Shown here piece after piece: positions 33,784-43,248 of a DNA stretch of 64,000 nucleotides; position 1 is the first letter of the stretch; each line of letters begins with the position of its first letter. Both the position numbers and the translations under genes were made by a program. Origin of the DNA: Paraherbaspirillum soli (GTDB lineage: Bacteria; Pseudomonadota; Gammaproteobacteria; Burkholderiales; Burkholderiaceae_D); NCBI RefSeq assembly GCF_042654985.1, contig NZ_JBHSMT010000027.1:15308-79307 (forward strand), in the 5' to 3' direction. Under the pieces are notes generated by a model, which was not told where the DNA came from, ran no database searches, and was given only the letters and a program-made list of their open reading frames with translations.

Positions 33784-33930
33784 TTAGAACTTCGAATTTT
33801 CCGACTGCAAATTGCGCAGGCCGCTCCCATCGTTAAAGATGAATCGTGCAATGGACTCACACCCGGTCAGCGATAACAACGCGCTGACCATGACGGCCAC
33901 TTTTAAGAATTGATGTAGTTGAGTACGCAT
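33784..33930 (-). CDS. Small lipoprotein
   Basis: 48 residues from the ATG at 33930. Signal with lipobox LLSLTGC (Cys near residue 24), leaving a mature peptide of about 25 residues (CESIARFIFNDGSGLRN...). Its size and neighbourhood recall entry-exclusion or immunity-type lipoproteins, but nothing confirms this. Confidence 0.55.
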   Translation of the reverse strand: MRTQLHQFLKVAVMVSALLSLTGCESIARFIFNDGSGLRNLQSENSKF

Positions 33931-34016
33931 GATGATGTAAGGTGTTTTGTTATAAAAAAAACCTGATTCTTTAGCCAAACCAGGTTTCTACGATCCATCC
34001 GGGTGCCCGAGATACG

Positions 34017-34874
34017 TTACTTGACCCAATCGTCGGTGCGCATGTTATATGGCTCGAAATACACGGTCGGCATCGGCAGCGACTTGCCGGCGTATTCCAG
34101 TGGCGGCAGTGCCATCCGGAAGCGGGTCGGGATCACCGGGCCGGTGTTGAAGCGCATGATGAAATCAATCGAAACAATTGACTGAACAGGCGAGCTGTAG
34201 CTGCAGGCCGGAACTGGCGGGCGCAAATAATATTTCGGCACACGACTTTCCGGATGCTCGACATCGACGGAGCTGATCCCGCGCTGATACGAATAGACGT
34301 GCCACAGTTCTGGATCCGGATGATAGGTGCGGCTATCGGTAATCAGACGGATCTTTCGATGGTCCAGTTTAAGCAGGCAAGCCGGGGCCGCTATTCGGTC
34401 GTGACTGTCCAAGTCCATAAGATCAAAATATGCGTGACGAGGTATTGGTGATCCGTCCGGTCTTTGACCACGGCGTGGAAGAGGCAACATCCCTACGGCT
34501 TGCCGAAAGCCCATGTACAAGCCCGAACGCGGAAACGTCGGCACGCTCTTTTCCGTCTCGTCGCGCCCCTCCCACGGCCGCGGTTGTACGCCCAGGCCGA
34601 TAGGCATCAGTACCGGCAGCACCGTCTCGGTCGCCATGCCCTCGATAAATCCCAGCATCCTCCTTTTTTCCGGCTGACTGCGCTTGACAGACTCGTCCTT
34701 GACTTCTTCCCATTCGATCAACGGCGACTGCGCTGTGTTGTAATCCACACGCTTCTGGCCCGGCCAAATATTGGGATTCAAGCCGTTCAGCAGATCGGTC
34801 TGGGCTGACGCCCTGGACGCCAGTTGGCCCAGTGCTGCGCCCAAGCCTAGTTGCAATAAGGTCCGACGATTCAT
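34017..34874 (-). CDS. Exported protein with Tat-like signal, unknown function
   Basis: 285 residues. The N-terminus MNRRTLLQLGLGAALGQLA has twin arginines and ends ASA|Q, so Tat export is likely. The mature protein is Pro-rich with no recognised domain; notable patterns are GQKRVDYN, LGFIEGMATETVLPVLMPIG, RPWEGRDE and HAYFDLMDLD. It lies between two paralogous beta-helix genes downstream of the RHS gene. GC is intermediate. Confidence 0.65.
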   Translation of the reverse strand: MNRRTLLQLGLGAALGQLASRASAQTDLLNGLNPNIWPGQKRVDYNTAQSPLIEWEEVKDESVKRSQPEKRRMLGFIEGMATETVLPVLMPIGLGVQPRPWEGRDETEKSVPTFPRSGLYMGFRQAVGMLPLPRRGQRPDGSPIPRHAYFDLMDLDSHDRIAAPACLLKLDHRKIRLITDSRTYHPDPELWHVYSYQRGISSVDVEHPESRVPKYYLRPPVPACSYSSPVQSIVSIDFIMRFNTGPVIPTRFRMALPPLEYAGKSLPMPTVYFEPYNMRTDDWVK

Positions 34875-34917
34875 TTGATTTCTCGGCTAATGACACAGGC
34901 CTATATCGCGGCTTGTC

Positions 34918-35901
34918 TCATTTCAGCGAATTGCCTTTTTCCGCATATTTGCTCTCCCCATTGACGCGCACCAGCTTGTCGAAATTTTCTACAGTATTGC
35001 CTTCGATTTGCACATCGGTGGAATCGAGCAGGTTGACCGCGGCCGGCGCTTTGCCAAACCATCCGCCTTTATAAATGATCCGGTTGTTGCGCACCACCGC
35101 GCCGTGCGCATCGCGTAACTTGATTGCCGCATCGAACGGCTTGGCGTCGCCCTTGCCGTGAATGATGATGGTGTTGTTCTCGATGATGCTGCCGGGGCCG
35201 TACATATACACGGCCGTGTGACCATCGACGTCGATAGTGCTGTCGCGCAGCACGTTGCCGCCGCCAGCCATGACGACGCCGCGCCAGCCGGCATGGATCG
35301 TCACGTGTTCGACCAGGTTGCCGGTTGGCTGGTAGCTGGGGGCTTTTTTATCTAGTGCTTCGGAGGCGGGCAGGTCTTCGTAATCTGCATAGCTAACACT
35401 CTTCCGATTGGCATACGATGGGAGGCCTGCAATTCTCAGATCACCGTCTCCGTTTTGAAGACTCACGCCCAATGAGCTGCGTGCACCAGGAACAACGACC
35501 GTACCATTTCGCACAAGGACATGACGAATCCCGCCCAAGGCTCGCACACCAATTGAATTTTCTTCATCGCTCTTTAGCAAATGTCCTTGCAGGTCTATAT
35601 CAAAATTGCTGCCTTCTACCCATGGTGAATTACGAACAAATTTATGTTTTGATCGATCCAAGTATTCATCCGGATAGCTAATTTCCATAAGGGCAGTGGA
35701 AAGTGTTTTATCCCCCCCCGCATGGATATCAAAGACACGTGATTGAACAATGTCGTAGGTCAGGCAGTGCTTTCCCGTAGTACTGACATACCCTGTACGC
35801 GAAGCATGGTTTTCTAATTGATAGATGGATTTACATTCCTGCGCCATACCATGCATGCTTACTACTCCTAAAACACCAAGCAAAACGAGTAATTTATTCA
35901 T
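34918..35901 (-). CDS. Exported right-handed beta-helix protein, copy 2 (directly after the RHS gene)
   Basis: 327 residues with a Sec signal peptide (SMHGMA|QECK). Beta-helix turns: FDIDLQGHLLKSD, VLVRNGTVVVPG, NVLRDSTIDVDG, SIIENNTIIIHG and AVVRNNRIIYKGG. It starts only 8 bp after the RHS stop, so it is surely co-transcribed with it. That is the position of an immunity or accessory gene, but a secreted beta-helix is unusual for immunity. Paralogous to 32235-33287. Confidence 0.72.
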   Translation of the reverse strand: MNKLLVLLGVLGVVSMHGMAQECKSIYQLENHASRTGYVSTTGKHCLTYDIVQSRVFDIHAGGDKTLSTALMEISYPDEYLDRSKHKFVRNSPWVEGSNFDIDLQGHLLKSDEENSIGVRALGGIRHVLVRNGTVVVPGARSSLGVSLQNGDGDLRIAGLPSYANRKSVSYADYEDLPASEALDKKAPSYQPTGNLVEHVTIHAGWRGVVMAGGGNVLRDSTIDVDGHTAVYMYGPGSIIENNTIIIHGKGDAKPFDAAIKLRDAHGAVVRNNRIIYKGGWFGKAPAAVNLLDSTDVQIEGNTVENFDKLVRVNGESKYAEKGNSLK

Positions 35902-35909
35902 GGCTGCTC

Positions 35910-38900
35910 CTATTTTTTACACTCAAGCTCAGTAGGCAAGATCGTACCGGCATACAAGGTCTGACTCAACGGCTTGCCATCCTTATCACAGAGATATTGC
36001 ATGCGATTTTCTTCGCCCTTCGAGGCTAGATATCCCATGAAGTTTGGTTTATTTGGATCAGATAAATTAATGTCCTTTAGATCAGGACGTGTCGTATCCC
36101 AGCTCTGCAAAATACTCTGCAACATCTGAATCTTCGTGCTAGTTGATGGATTTTTAGGCTCGAAACCATGCCCTTCATGTTCAGGAATTGCGTTGTAATC
36201 CTTTAGCTTCTGCTCAATGTCGCTCCATTTCTGTGCCTTGGATGGATCCCCTAAACCAGTGAGTTTGTTGAACACTTCCTTTTCCGCTTCCAGCGTACGC
36301 TCTTCGTTGTGATTCCAGTTAAACGCTCCGGGGAATGGCAAAGGCGCCTTATGGTTATAAGTGTAGTCAGGATTACTGCCGTAACCGCCATGCCCCAACC
36401 CAACATCGAGTGCAAACGGATGATTGTTCGAGTCACGATGAGCAAACGTGTCTTCGAATGCGTGCAAATATTCCCCCATGAATTGCAGCTTTGTGCAACG
36501 CTTGTTGACCAGGTTTGATTCGGTCGCACTCATCGACACAGCGGCATATAGCCTTCCTAGCTGGTCATTTTCAGGAATGTTTATATAGTCGGTACTGTTG
36601 GTTGGGCTACCGTAATCGCTAACACCTCCCTTGATCCTTCCCGTTACAGAATCGACCGTAGAAGACACCATCGTGAAATGGTAAGACAGCAAGCGCGCCC
36701 GATGGGAATCATCGAGACCGCCCGACAGGTTCATCGGTTCAGTGTCCGGGTTGTCGTCGACGTATTGGGCCGCCAATGCCATAACGCGTGCATCATTAAC
36801 ATCCATGCCGGCCGCCATCGCCAGGAAATACGTCATGTAGTAATGGATATCCGATTGGTACAAGCCCAACGGATCAATCTTGTTAACCGGATCGCCCTGC
36901 ACATACAAATAAGGATCAGGCCCATCCACATACCCCAACGGATCAGGCTGCAAATAGCGCCCGGTCGCCGGGTTGTATGTCCGGTGGAAATTATCGTGCA
37001 GCCCGGTCTCGGCGTCGTAGTACTGGCCCGGCAGGCGCAAGTTGAGTGTGCTGCCGTCCTTGCTCTGCACCTTGGCGTCGCCCCATGCCGACACCTCGGC
37101 TTGCCACACCACCTTTTGCTCGCTATCGGTCATCGCCACCGGCGCGCCGCGCTGGTCGGCGTGGATGTACAGCAGCCGTTCCGCCTTGCCCGCTTCACTT
37201 TCCAGCTTGGCGACCGGGGTCGCCTTGCCGTCTTCGCTCAGGTACAGGTATTGCGCGCTGATGTGGCCTTGCTGGTCGACTTCCGCCACCAGGCGGTTGT
37301 GCTGCCACAGGTAGTAGGTGGTGCTGCTGCCGACCGTTTTGGCGACGCGCTGGTGGAAGCTGTTGTAGCGGTAGGTCGCGACCGGCTTGCCGCTTTTGGC
37401 GTCGGTCACCGTCTCGATCTGGCCTTCGGGGGTGTAGCCATAACGGTAATGGCCATCGTCCACGATACGGCCGAGGGCGTCGCGTTCATTACGCGGATTG
37501 CGCGCGGCGGCAAACGGTTTCAGCGCGCCGAAGCCGGTGTAGTCGTAGCCGGTTTTGACGATGCCGCCGCTGGCATTGGCAGCCTGCAGTGCGCGGATGC
37601 GCGGGCCGACGCCGTAGTCGTAGCGCCAGTCGGCGATGCTATTGCGATCCGCGCCGATCTTGACCGAGGTCAGGCGGCCGGCAATGTCGAAGCCTTTTGC
37701 CGTTTGAATGCCATTGCCCTGGGCGTAACCGGTGACGCCGTTGTATGGATGGAAGCCGATCCCGGCCACCACCGTTTGTTGCGGCAATGCAGCCTTGAGC
37801 CAGTGCAGCCAGGACGGCAATTGGTCGATCCGGTGCGCGATCGCGGCCATCCGTTCGCCTTGCAATTTGATGTTGCGCGCCACCTGGGTCGCCGGGTCGC
37901 GCTCGATTTGCATTTCCCGGCCATCGGCCAGGCGTTGCGTGCTCGGCTGGCCGGTGCGCGCATCGTAGGTCGTCGCCAGCGTGTAGCTGTACTCGCCAAG
38001 CGTGATCCGGGTCTGCGCGATGCGGCCGGCGGCGTCGTAGCTGTAGGCGGTGCGCTGCACCGGGTCGGTGATTTCGATCAGCCGGTTGCCTTGATAGCGC
38101 ATGCTCACTGTGGCGGCTTTTGCGCTGCCGGCGGCGGTCGTGGTTTTTTCGGTCAAGCGGCCGGCCAGGTCGTAGCGGTACGCAATGCGGCTGCCGTCGG
38201 CTTGCACCAGTTCCAGCATGCGGTCACGCACGTCGTAGCGAGCAGTCTTGTTGCCGTAATCGGCCAACCGGATTTTTAGGATGCGACCGAAGTCGTCACG
38301 CACGATGTCAGGTTGCGCTTGGCTCGATGCTTTGTTGGATGTCGGCGGCACCAATTGCAGATTGACCCGCAGCATGCCGTCTGCAGCCAGGTCGATGTCG
38401 GCACGCGCAGTCTGTTCGCGGTTGTCCGCAGAGAAGTGACGCACGCCGTCGCCGTCCACGTGCCGTACCACTCGGCCTTGCGCATCGTAGCCATAGGTGT
38501 CGAGCCGGCCGTCCGGCTGCAATTGGCTGGCTAGCCGGTTGTGCTGGTCGTAGCTGCGGTAGCTCGCCCGCACCAGCTTGCCTTGCTCCGCCGCCGGCTC
38601 GTACAAGCCGCTGACCTGGATATGCCCTTCGCTGTCGAGGCTCAACTGGCTGAAGTAGCCCTGCGCGTCTTGTAGCCGCACCGGCCGTCCGGCGCCGTCG
38701 TAGCGCAAGCTGATGCCGCGTCCGGCGCCGTCCGACAGCGCGCTGACCTGGTCCAGCGCATCGTATTGTCGCTCGGTGACTTGGCCGGCGCGCGCTGTGC
38801 GCGTGAGCATGCCTTGCGTGTTGTACGCATAGTCGGTGGCGATGCCGTCGACACCTATGGCTCGCGTCAAGCGGCCGGTGCCGGTGTCGCGCGTAAAGCG

Positions 38901-40868
38901 GCGCACCAGGTTTTGCGGAGTGGTGATCGCGGTCACGAAGCTGCCGCGCTGGTCGTAGTCGATCAAGGTGACATCCGAGTCGCTCGGGTCGTTGTTCGGT
39001 CCATGCGCCAGCGGGCCGTCGATCCGCGCCAGCAGGCTGCGGCCGTTGATCGTGCGATAGCCGTAGCGGGTGCTGCGTTCGATCAACTCGGAATCTTTGC
39101 CGTCGAGGGCGGGCGCGTAGCCGCTCTCGCTGACCTGCGTCACCTGCCCCGCGGCGTTGTAGGCGATGCGGGTGACCGCTTCCCGGCCCGGGATCACGCT
39201 GGGGCGGGCGATCAGCGTCGGGTTAGTACTGGCTTGGGCTTCGGGCGCATTCGCCTCCAGCGTCGGATATTCATAACGGATCAGCCATTGCACCGCTTGC
39301 GCTTTGCCGTCGCGGTAAGCGATGCGGCCGCTGCGCACGGTTCGGCCGTAGGCGTCGTACTCGGTCTTGTCGCCGGCCACCGGCTGCCCGTTGTCGTCGA
39401 GCTGCGTGGTCTCGGTCATCCGTCCCAGCAAGTCGTAGCCGTAGCGCACATTGCTCTGGCCACAGCTGGCGCAGCCGGCGCCGCGCACTTCCAGCAAGCG
39501 GTATTGGCCACCGATGATCGCATGACGATAACTGGTTCGCTGGCCCAGGCTGTTGGTCAGGATCACCTGGTTGACGGGGCTGCGGTCGAACGTGACTTGC
39601 TCCAGCCCGGTACCGGGCACCAGCCGTTTCGGTTCCAGCAGTTTGCCGTCCGCGCCCTTTTGCCATTGCGCCGGGCTGCCCTTGACGCTCAGGATGCCGC
39701 GCCCGTTCTGGTCGTAACCCCAGGTGCTCAGGCGTTGATGCACTTGCTGGCCGTCGCTGCCGCTGCCGTCGACACTGACGCCGGTCAACAGCGTCGGGAA
39801 GCGCGGGTCTTCGTAGTGATAGCTGCGGCTGATGGTGCTGCTGCTGATGCCGCGCTCGGTGTAGGCGTGGACTTTCTGGTTGGCGGCGTAGCTGGTCGGG
39901 ATTGTGACTTTGACCAAGTTGGCCAGCAACAGCGTTTTGTCCAGCGTGCTGCCCTTGGGCGCCGCGCTGCCATAGGCGTACTCAAAGCGGCCGACCGGGC
40001 TGTCTATGCTTTGCGCGCCGCGGAAACGGTCGCCGGCGCGCGCGCTTTGGTTGTCCAGATAGTTCAGCCGCAGGCTGCGCCCTTGCGGGTCGGTCACTTT
40101 GAGCAGCATGCCTTTGGCGTCGCGCGTCAGGCTGACGAATTCGCCGGAGGGCGCCGCGATCTGCACCAGCTGGCCGTCGCTGTTGAAATCGAGCTGGCGG
40201 CCGTTGGGCCAGGTCCAGACGTACTCGTTGCCGTTGCCCTTCTTGTCGATCCGCAGCCGGCCGTTGGCCGGGTCGGCGCTGCTGCACAGGCTCGGATGCT
40301 GCGCATCGCGGTTGAAGATGATGCGGGTGCCGTCGGCCTGCACGATCTGCACCGTGTCGGTTTGTACGTACAGCTCGGTCTCGTAACTAAGCTTCCAGCC
40401 GCGCCCGAACGCGCCGTTGGGCACGTTCGGCAGGCTGTACTGGCTGTTGTAGTGGCGCACGATTTCCAACCCCAGCACACCCGGCAGCGCCGGTAGATCG
40501 ACTTCCTGCTGGTATTTATTGCCGTTGATGATGTTGATCGGGTTGCCTGCGCCCTGGTTGGTGTTGCTGCTGTTGCCCAGGCTGGCCGGCTGGGTACTGC
40601 TTTTGCAGGTCTGGCCGCCCGGGCTCGGGCTGCAGGTGCCGCCGCCCGGCGGCGTGGTGGGATTGGTGCCGCTGCCGCATTTGCCCAGCAGTTGGTCGGC
40701 CGCGCTGCACGGTTGCGGCGCGCAGCTTTGTTTGGTCGGGTCGCAGGCGTTGCTGCCGCCGCCGCCGCCGAAGCCGGGCGGCAGGTCCGCTTGCGCCGGC
40801 GCGACGCTTAACAACAAAGTACCCAGCAGGGCCAGGGTGGCGAATAGTTTTTGTGTGAGTGCCGTCAT
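35910..40868 (-). CDS. Secreted RHS-repeat polymorphic toxin with putative metal-dependent phospholipase-like tip
   Basis: 1652 residues from the ATG at 40868. A Sec signal peptide (MTALTQKLFATLALL..., APAQA) is followed by a Gly/Pro/Cys-rich region (residues about 28-95), a DUF6531-like N-terminal RHS segment, and many YD/RHS repeats (such as RYGYDLLGRMTET and YDAAGRIAQTR). The core closes with GRYLQPDPLGYVDGPDPYLYV and NKIDPLGL. The last 316 residues (nt 35913-36860) are a distinct, lower-GC tip: SDIHYYMTYFLA, QYVDDN, YHFTM, GEYLHAFEDTFAHRD and GHGGY. These His/Asp clusters recall the zinc-dependent phospholipase C/DUF6765 fold. No PAAR or VgrG is present, so delivery is not of the ordinary type VI kind. 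Confidence 0.85.
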   Translation of the reverse strand: MTALTQKLFATLALLGTLLLSVAPAQADLPPGFGGGGGSNACDPTKQSCAPQPCSAADQLLGKCGSGTNPTTPPGGGTCSPSPGGQTCKSSTQPASLGNSSNTNQGAGNPINIINGNKYQQEVDLPALPGVLGLEIVRHYNSQYSLPNVPNGAFGRGWKLSYETELYVQTDTVQIVQADGTRIIFNRDAQHPSLCSSADPANGRLRIDKKGNGNEYVWTWPNGRQLDFNSDGQLVQIAAPSGEFVSLTRDAKGMLLKVTDPQGRSLRLNYLDNQSARAGDRFRGAQSIDSPVGRFEYAYGSAAPKGSTLDKTLLLANLVKVTIPTSYAANQKVHAYTERGISSSTISRSYHYEDPRFPTLLTGVSVDGSGSDGQQVHQRLSTWGYDQNGRGILSVKGSPAQWQKGADGKLLEPKRLVPGTGLEQVTFDRSPVNQVILTNSLGQRTSYRHAIIGGQYRLLEVRGAGCASCGQSNVRYGYDLLGRMTETTQLDDNGQPVAGDKTEYDAYGRTVRSGRIAYRDGKAQAVQWLIRYEYPTLEANAPEAQASTNPTLIARPSVIPGREAVTRIAYNAAGQVTQVSESGYAPALDGKDSELIERSTRYGYRTINGRSLLARIDGPLAHGPNNDPSDSDVTLIDYDQRGSFVTAITTPQNLVRRFTRDTGTGRLTRAIGVDGIATDYAYNTQGMLTRTARAGQVTERQYDALDQVSALSDGAGRGISLRYDGAGRPVRLQDAQGYFSQLSLDSEGHIQVSGLYEPAAEQGKLVRASYRSYDQHNRLASQLQPDGRLDTYGYDAQGRVVRHVDGDGVRHFSADNREQTARADIDLAADGMLRVNLQLVPPTSNKASSQAQPDIVRDDFGRILKIRLADYGNKTARYDVRDRMLELVQADGSRIAYRYDLAGRLTEKTTTAAGSAKAATVSMRYQGNRLIEITDPVQRTAYSYDAAGRIAQTRITLGEYSYTLATTYDARTGQPSTQRLADGREMQIERDPATQVARNIKLQGERMAAIAHRIDQLPSWLHWLKAALPQQTVVAGIGFHPYNGVTGYAQGNGIQTAKGFDIAGRLTSVKIGADRNSIADWRYDYGVGPRIRALQAANASGGIVKTGYDYTGFGALKPFAAARNPRNERDALGRIVDDGHYRYGYTPEGQIETVTDAKSGKPVATYRYNSFHQRVAKTVGSSTTYYLWQHNRLVAEVDQQGHISAQYLYLSEDGKATPVAKLESEAGKAERLLYIHADQRGAPVAMTDSEQKVVWQAEVSAWGDAKVQSKDGSTLNLRLPGQYYDAETGLHDNFHRTYNPATGRYLQPDPLGYVDGPDPYLYVQGDPVNKIDPLGLYQSDIHYYMTYFLAMAAGMDVNDARVMALAAQYVDDNPDTEPMNLSGGLDDSHRARLLSYHFTMVSSTVDSVTGRIKGGVSDYGSPTNSTDYINIPENDQLGRLYAAVSMSATESNLVNKRCTKLQFMGEYLHAFEDTFAHRDSNNHPFALDVGLGHGGYGSNPDYTYNHKAPLPFPGAFNWNHNEERTLEAEKEVFNKLTGLGDPSKAQKWSDIEQKLKDYNAIPEHEGHGFEPKNPSTSTKIQMLQSILQSWDTTRPDLKDINLSDPNKPNFMGYLASKGEENRMQYLCDKDGKPLSQTLYAGTILPTELECKK

Positions 40869-40927
40869 GCGAGGCTCCCGTGAGAAAAGAATGAGGGTGG
40901 AGAACAGTGTCGTGCCTGGGCGCATGG

Positions 40928-42298
40928 CTACTTGCCTCCGTTACAGACCGGGCAGTTGTCGCCAGTGCAGGGATTGCCGCCCGGGTCGACCGGCGTCGGC
41001 GGCACCGTGCAGCCGATGGTGCCGCAGGCCGGCGGATCGGTGGTGACGACCGGCGGGTCGCCCGGATTGCTGGGAGCGCCGCCATTGCCCATGCCCGGCG
41101 CCGATACCGGGTTATCGGGTTCGATCGCGTCCGATTGCATTTGCATCGTGACGTGGGTCACCACAGGTATGCGGCCGCTCTCGACCAGCTGCGTGTAGAC
41201 CGGGTCGGTTTTGGTGTCCAGCCATTTCAGGTATTTGGTGTAGATCAGGCCCATCAGCGGGACTTTGGGCGCGTAGCCCTGGGTGATGCGCAGCTTGATC
41301 AGGTTGGCGTCCTGAATGCTTTGCCCGGAGTTGCCGCCGATCTGGCTCGAATCCTTGGTGGCCAGGTTGCGGTTGGGGATGACGCGCTTGCCCTTGCCGA
41401 CCGTTTGCTTGAGGCTGTCGTCCTTCCAGTCGTCGAAGCTTTGCTTGGTGGGGTTGAGCAGCTCGATCCAGGCGCCGCCTTCAGTCAGCGATTTTTCGCA
41501 GGCTTTCTGGTCGGCTGCGGTAAACGCCGATCCGGCCAGGGCCTTGGCTGCGGCCAGGTCGGTCGGGTCCTTGCTGGTTTCGCAGATGGCCAGCGCCCGG
41601 GAGCGCGCCAATTCTTGCGTGGTCAGCCCGCCGCCGTACAGCGGGATCAGCGCGGTGGTATAGGCTTTGCTGACCGACGACAGGCTGGCGTTGGCCATGC
41701 TGCCCGCGCGCGCGGCCATGAAGCTGGCCTGGTTCATTTGATTCTTGGCGAAGAACAGCATGCCGTATTGCAGTACCGCCAGTCCCAGCAGGCTGATGAC
41801 GGGGCCGACGACGGCAAACTCGATCATCGATGCGCCGCGCTGCATGCGGCTGGACGGCACGGCTTTTTTTGCGGCGGGCTGGCGCTGTTGCTGCCGATCA
41901 AAATACGGATGGCATAGCCGGTCGCCCTGGCGGATGGCAAGTTTGTCGATGGCGCCGGCCGGCAGTTCCAGCGTGTGCGCCGCCCGCGCATAGCGCTGTC
42001 CTTGCGCATCGGTGCCCGAGCTGGTGCTGCCACGCCAGGGTTTGAGATTGGGCGTGCATTTGGTGACCGTGCCGCCGCCGTCGAGGTAGATGACGTCGAT
42101 CGCATAGCGCATGAACGCGGTTTGCACGCTCGGGCAGCGCGTGATCAGCATGCCCGGCGTCCGGTCCGCCTGCATGCGCATCGGCCGGGTCATCATCAGG
42201 CCCAGGAAGCGCCGCAGAAAATTGTCGGCCAGCTTGAGTTCTAGCCGGTGCTCACCGCTGCCGGTGTGCATGGTCGCTGTGTGGATGGAATTTTTCAT
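40928..42298 (-). CDS. DUF192 domain fused to a TadE-type pseudopilin
   Basis: 456 residues from the ATG at 42298, overlapping the tadC stop (ATGA). Residues about 15-130 are a DUF192 domain (RFLGLMMTRPMRM, FMRYAIDVIYLDGGGTV, LELPAGAIDKLAIRQGD). After a basic linker comes MQRGASMIEFAVVGPVISLLG (about 152-172), a TadE class III pilin-like start and membrane helix, then a 250-residue periplasmic part. In many tad loci these are two genes. The linker contains a run of seven A (41865-41871 on the + strand as T), and an internal ATG at 41845 could start a free TadE. Confidence 0.78.
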   Translation of the reverse strand: MKNSIHTATMHTGSGEHRLELKLADNFLRRFLGLMMTRPMRMQADRTPGMLITRCPSVQTAFMRYAIDVIYLDGGGTVTKCTPNLKPWRGSTSSGTDAQGQRYARAAHTLELPAGAIDKLAIRQGDRLCHPYFDRQQQRQPAAKKAVPSSRMQRGASMIEFAVVGPVISLLGLAVLQYGMLFFAKNQMNQASFMAARAGSMANASLSSVSKAYTTALIPLYGGGLTTQELARSRALAICETSKDPTDLAAAKALAGSAFTAADQKACEKSLTEGGAWIELLNPTKQSFDDWKDDSLKQTVGKGKRVIPNRNLATKDSSQIGGNSGQSIQDANLIKLRITQGYAPKVPLMGLIYTKYLKWLDTKTDPVYTQLVESGRIPVVTHVTMQMQSDAIEPDNPVSAPGMGNGGAPSNPGDPPVVTTDPPACGTIGCTVPPTPVDPGGNPCTGDNCPVCNGGK

Positions 42299-43227
42299 AG
42301 TCCTGCATGCGTGAATTTCATCACGATCGGAAAAAACAGCACGATGAACGTGCATGGAAAAATAAAGACGATCAATGGGAACAGCATTTTTACCGGCGCT
42401 TCCATCGCCAGTTTTTCCGCGCGCAGGAAGCGTTCGATGCGACGCTGGTCGGCTTGCGCCCGCAGCACCGGCCCCAGGTTCATGCCCATGCTTTCGGCTT
42501 GGATCACGGCGGTGGTGAAGTTGGTGACACTGATTTCGTTCAAGCGGTCGGCCATGTCGCGCAAGGCGTCGGCCCGGCCTTTGCCGGCGCGGATGTCGCG
42601 CAGCACGCGCTGGAATTCTTCGCGCAATACGCCTTTCGGACCCTTGGCCACTGCCTGGTTCATCGCGCCTTGCATGTTGAGTCCCGCTTCCACGCACAGG
42701 GTGATGATGTCGAGGTAGAACGGCAGGGTTTTGAGCAGCTCGCGCCGCCGGGTGTCGAGCAGGTCGCTGAGCCAGATCGCCGGGTAAGCCCAGCCGCACA
42801 AGGCGCCGAATGCCGCTAGCTGCAGATACAGGCTGGTGCGGAAACCGTCCGCGCCCGGCGCCGGATGATCGAACGAGGCCAGCCCCCACCAGAACACCGG
42901 CGCCACCAGCAGCGCGCCGAACAGGCGGCTGGCGACGAACTGGGTCGGGTTGATGGTGAAGTCCAGCCCCGCTTTACGCAGCCGGGTCAACAGCGCCGCG
43001 TGCGTCTTGGCGGAAACCAGCGGCTCGATGTAGTAGGCGATTGCTTGAATCGGCCACCAGATCAGGCGGAAACCCAGCGGCGGCGGATCTTTGTAGGCGC
43101 GGTCTTCCTCCGGCACGGCGACCACCGCACGGCTGATCAGCCAAGCCACCAACGCCACCGACAAGCCGATCGCCAGCGCGAACAGCAAGCTGACCAGCGC
43201 GAAATTTTTACTTATGGTTTCAGTCAT
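42295..43227 (-). CDS. tadC: Flp pilus inner-membrane platform protein TadC
   Basis: 310 residues with a GspF/T2SSF domain. N-terminal membrane segment (LVSLLFALAIGLSVALVAWL), two central ones (QFVASRLFGALLVAPVFWWG; LAAFGALCGWAYPAIWL), the cytosolic region YLDIITLCVEAGLNMQGAMNQA and a final helix (KMLFPLIVFIFPCTFIVLFF). Works with TadB as the platform driven by TadA. Starts 21 bp after tadB. Confidence 0.92.
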   Translation of the reverse strand: MTETISKNFALVSLLFALAIGLSVALVAWLISRAVVAVPEEDRAYKDPPPLGFRLIWWPIQAIAYYIEPLVSAKTHAALLTRLRKAGLDFTINPTQFVASRLFGALLVAPVFWWGLASFDHPAPGADGFRTSLYLQLAAFGALCGWAYPAIWLSDLLDTRRRELLKTLPFYLDIITLCVEAGLNMQGAMNQAVAKGPKGVLREEFQRVLRDIRAGKGRADALRDMADRLNEISVTNFTTAVIQAESMGMNLGPVLRAQADQRRIERFLRAEKLAMEAPVKMLFPLIVFIFPCTFIVLFFPIVMKFTHAGL

Positions 43228-43248
43228 ATCGAAGTTTTCCCGGACTGG

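Noticed and set aside
36678..38279. 533-codon open frame opposite the RHS gene
   Set aside because: It is the complementary shadow of a high-GC repetitive gene; the translation is His/Arg/Val-rich low-complexity sequence and it has no ribosome-binding site.
42299..42889. N-terminal extension of the DUF192-TadE frame
   Set aside because: This part is antisense to codons of tadC; the DUF192 domain begins at the ATG at 42298, which overlaps the tadC stop.
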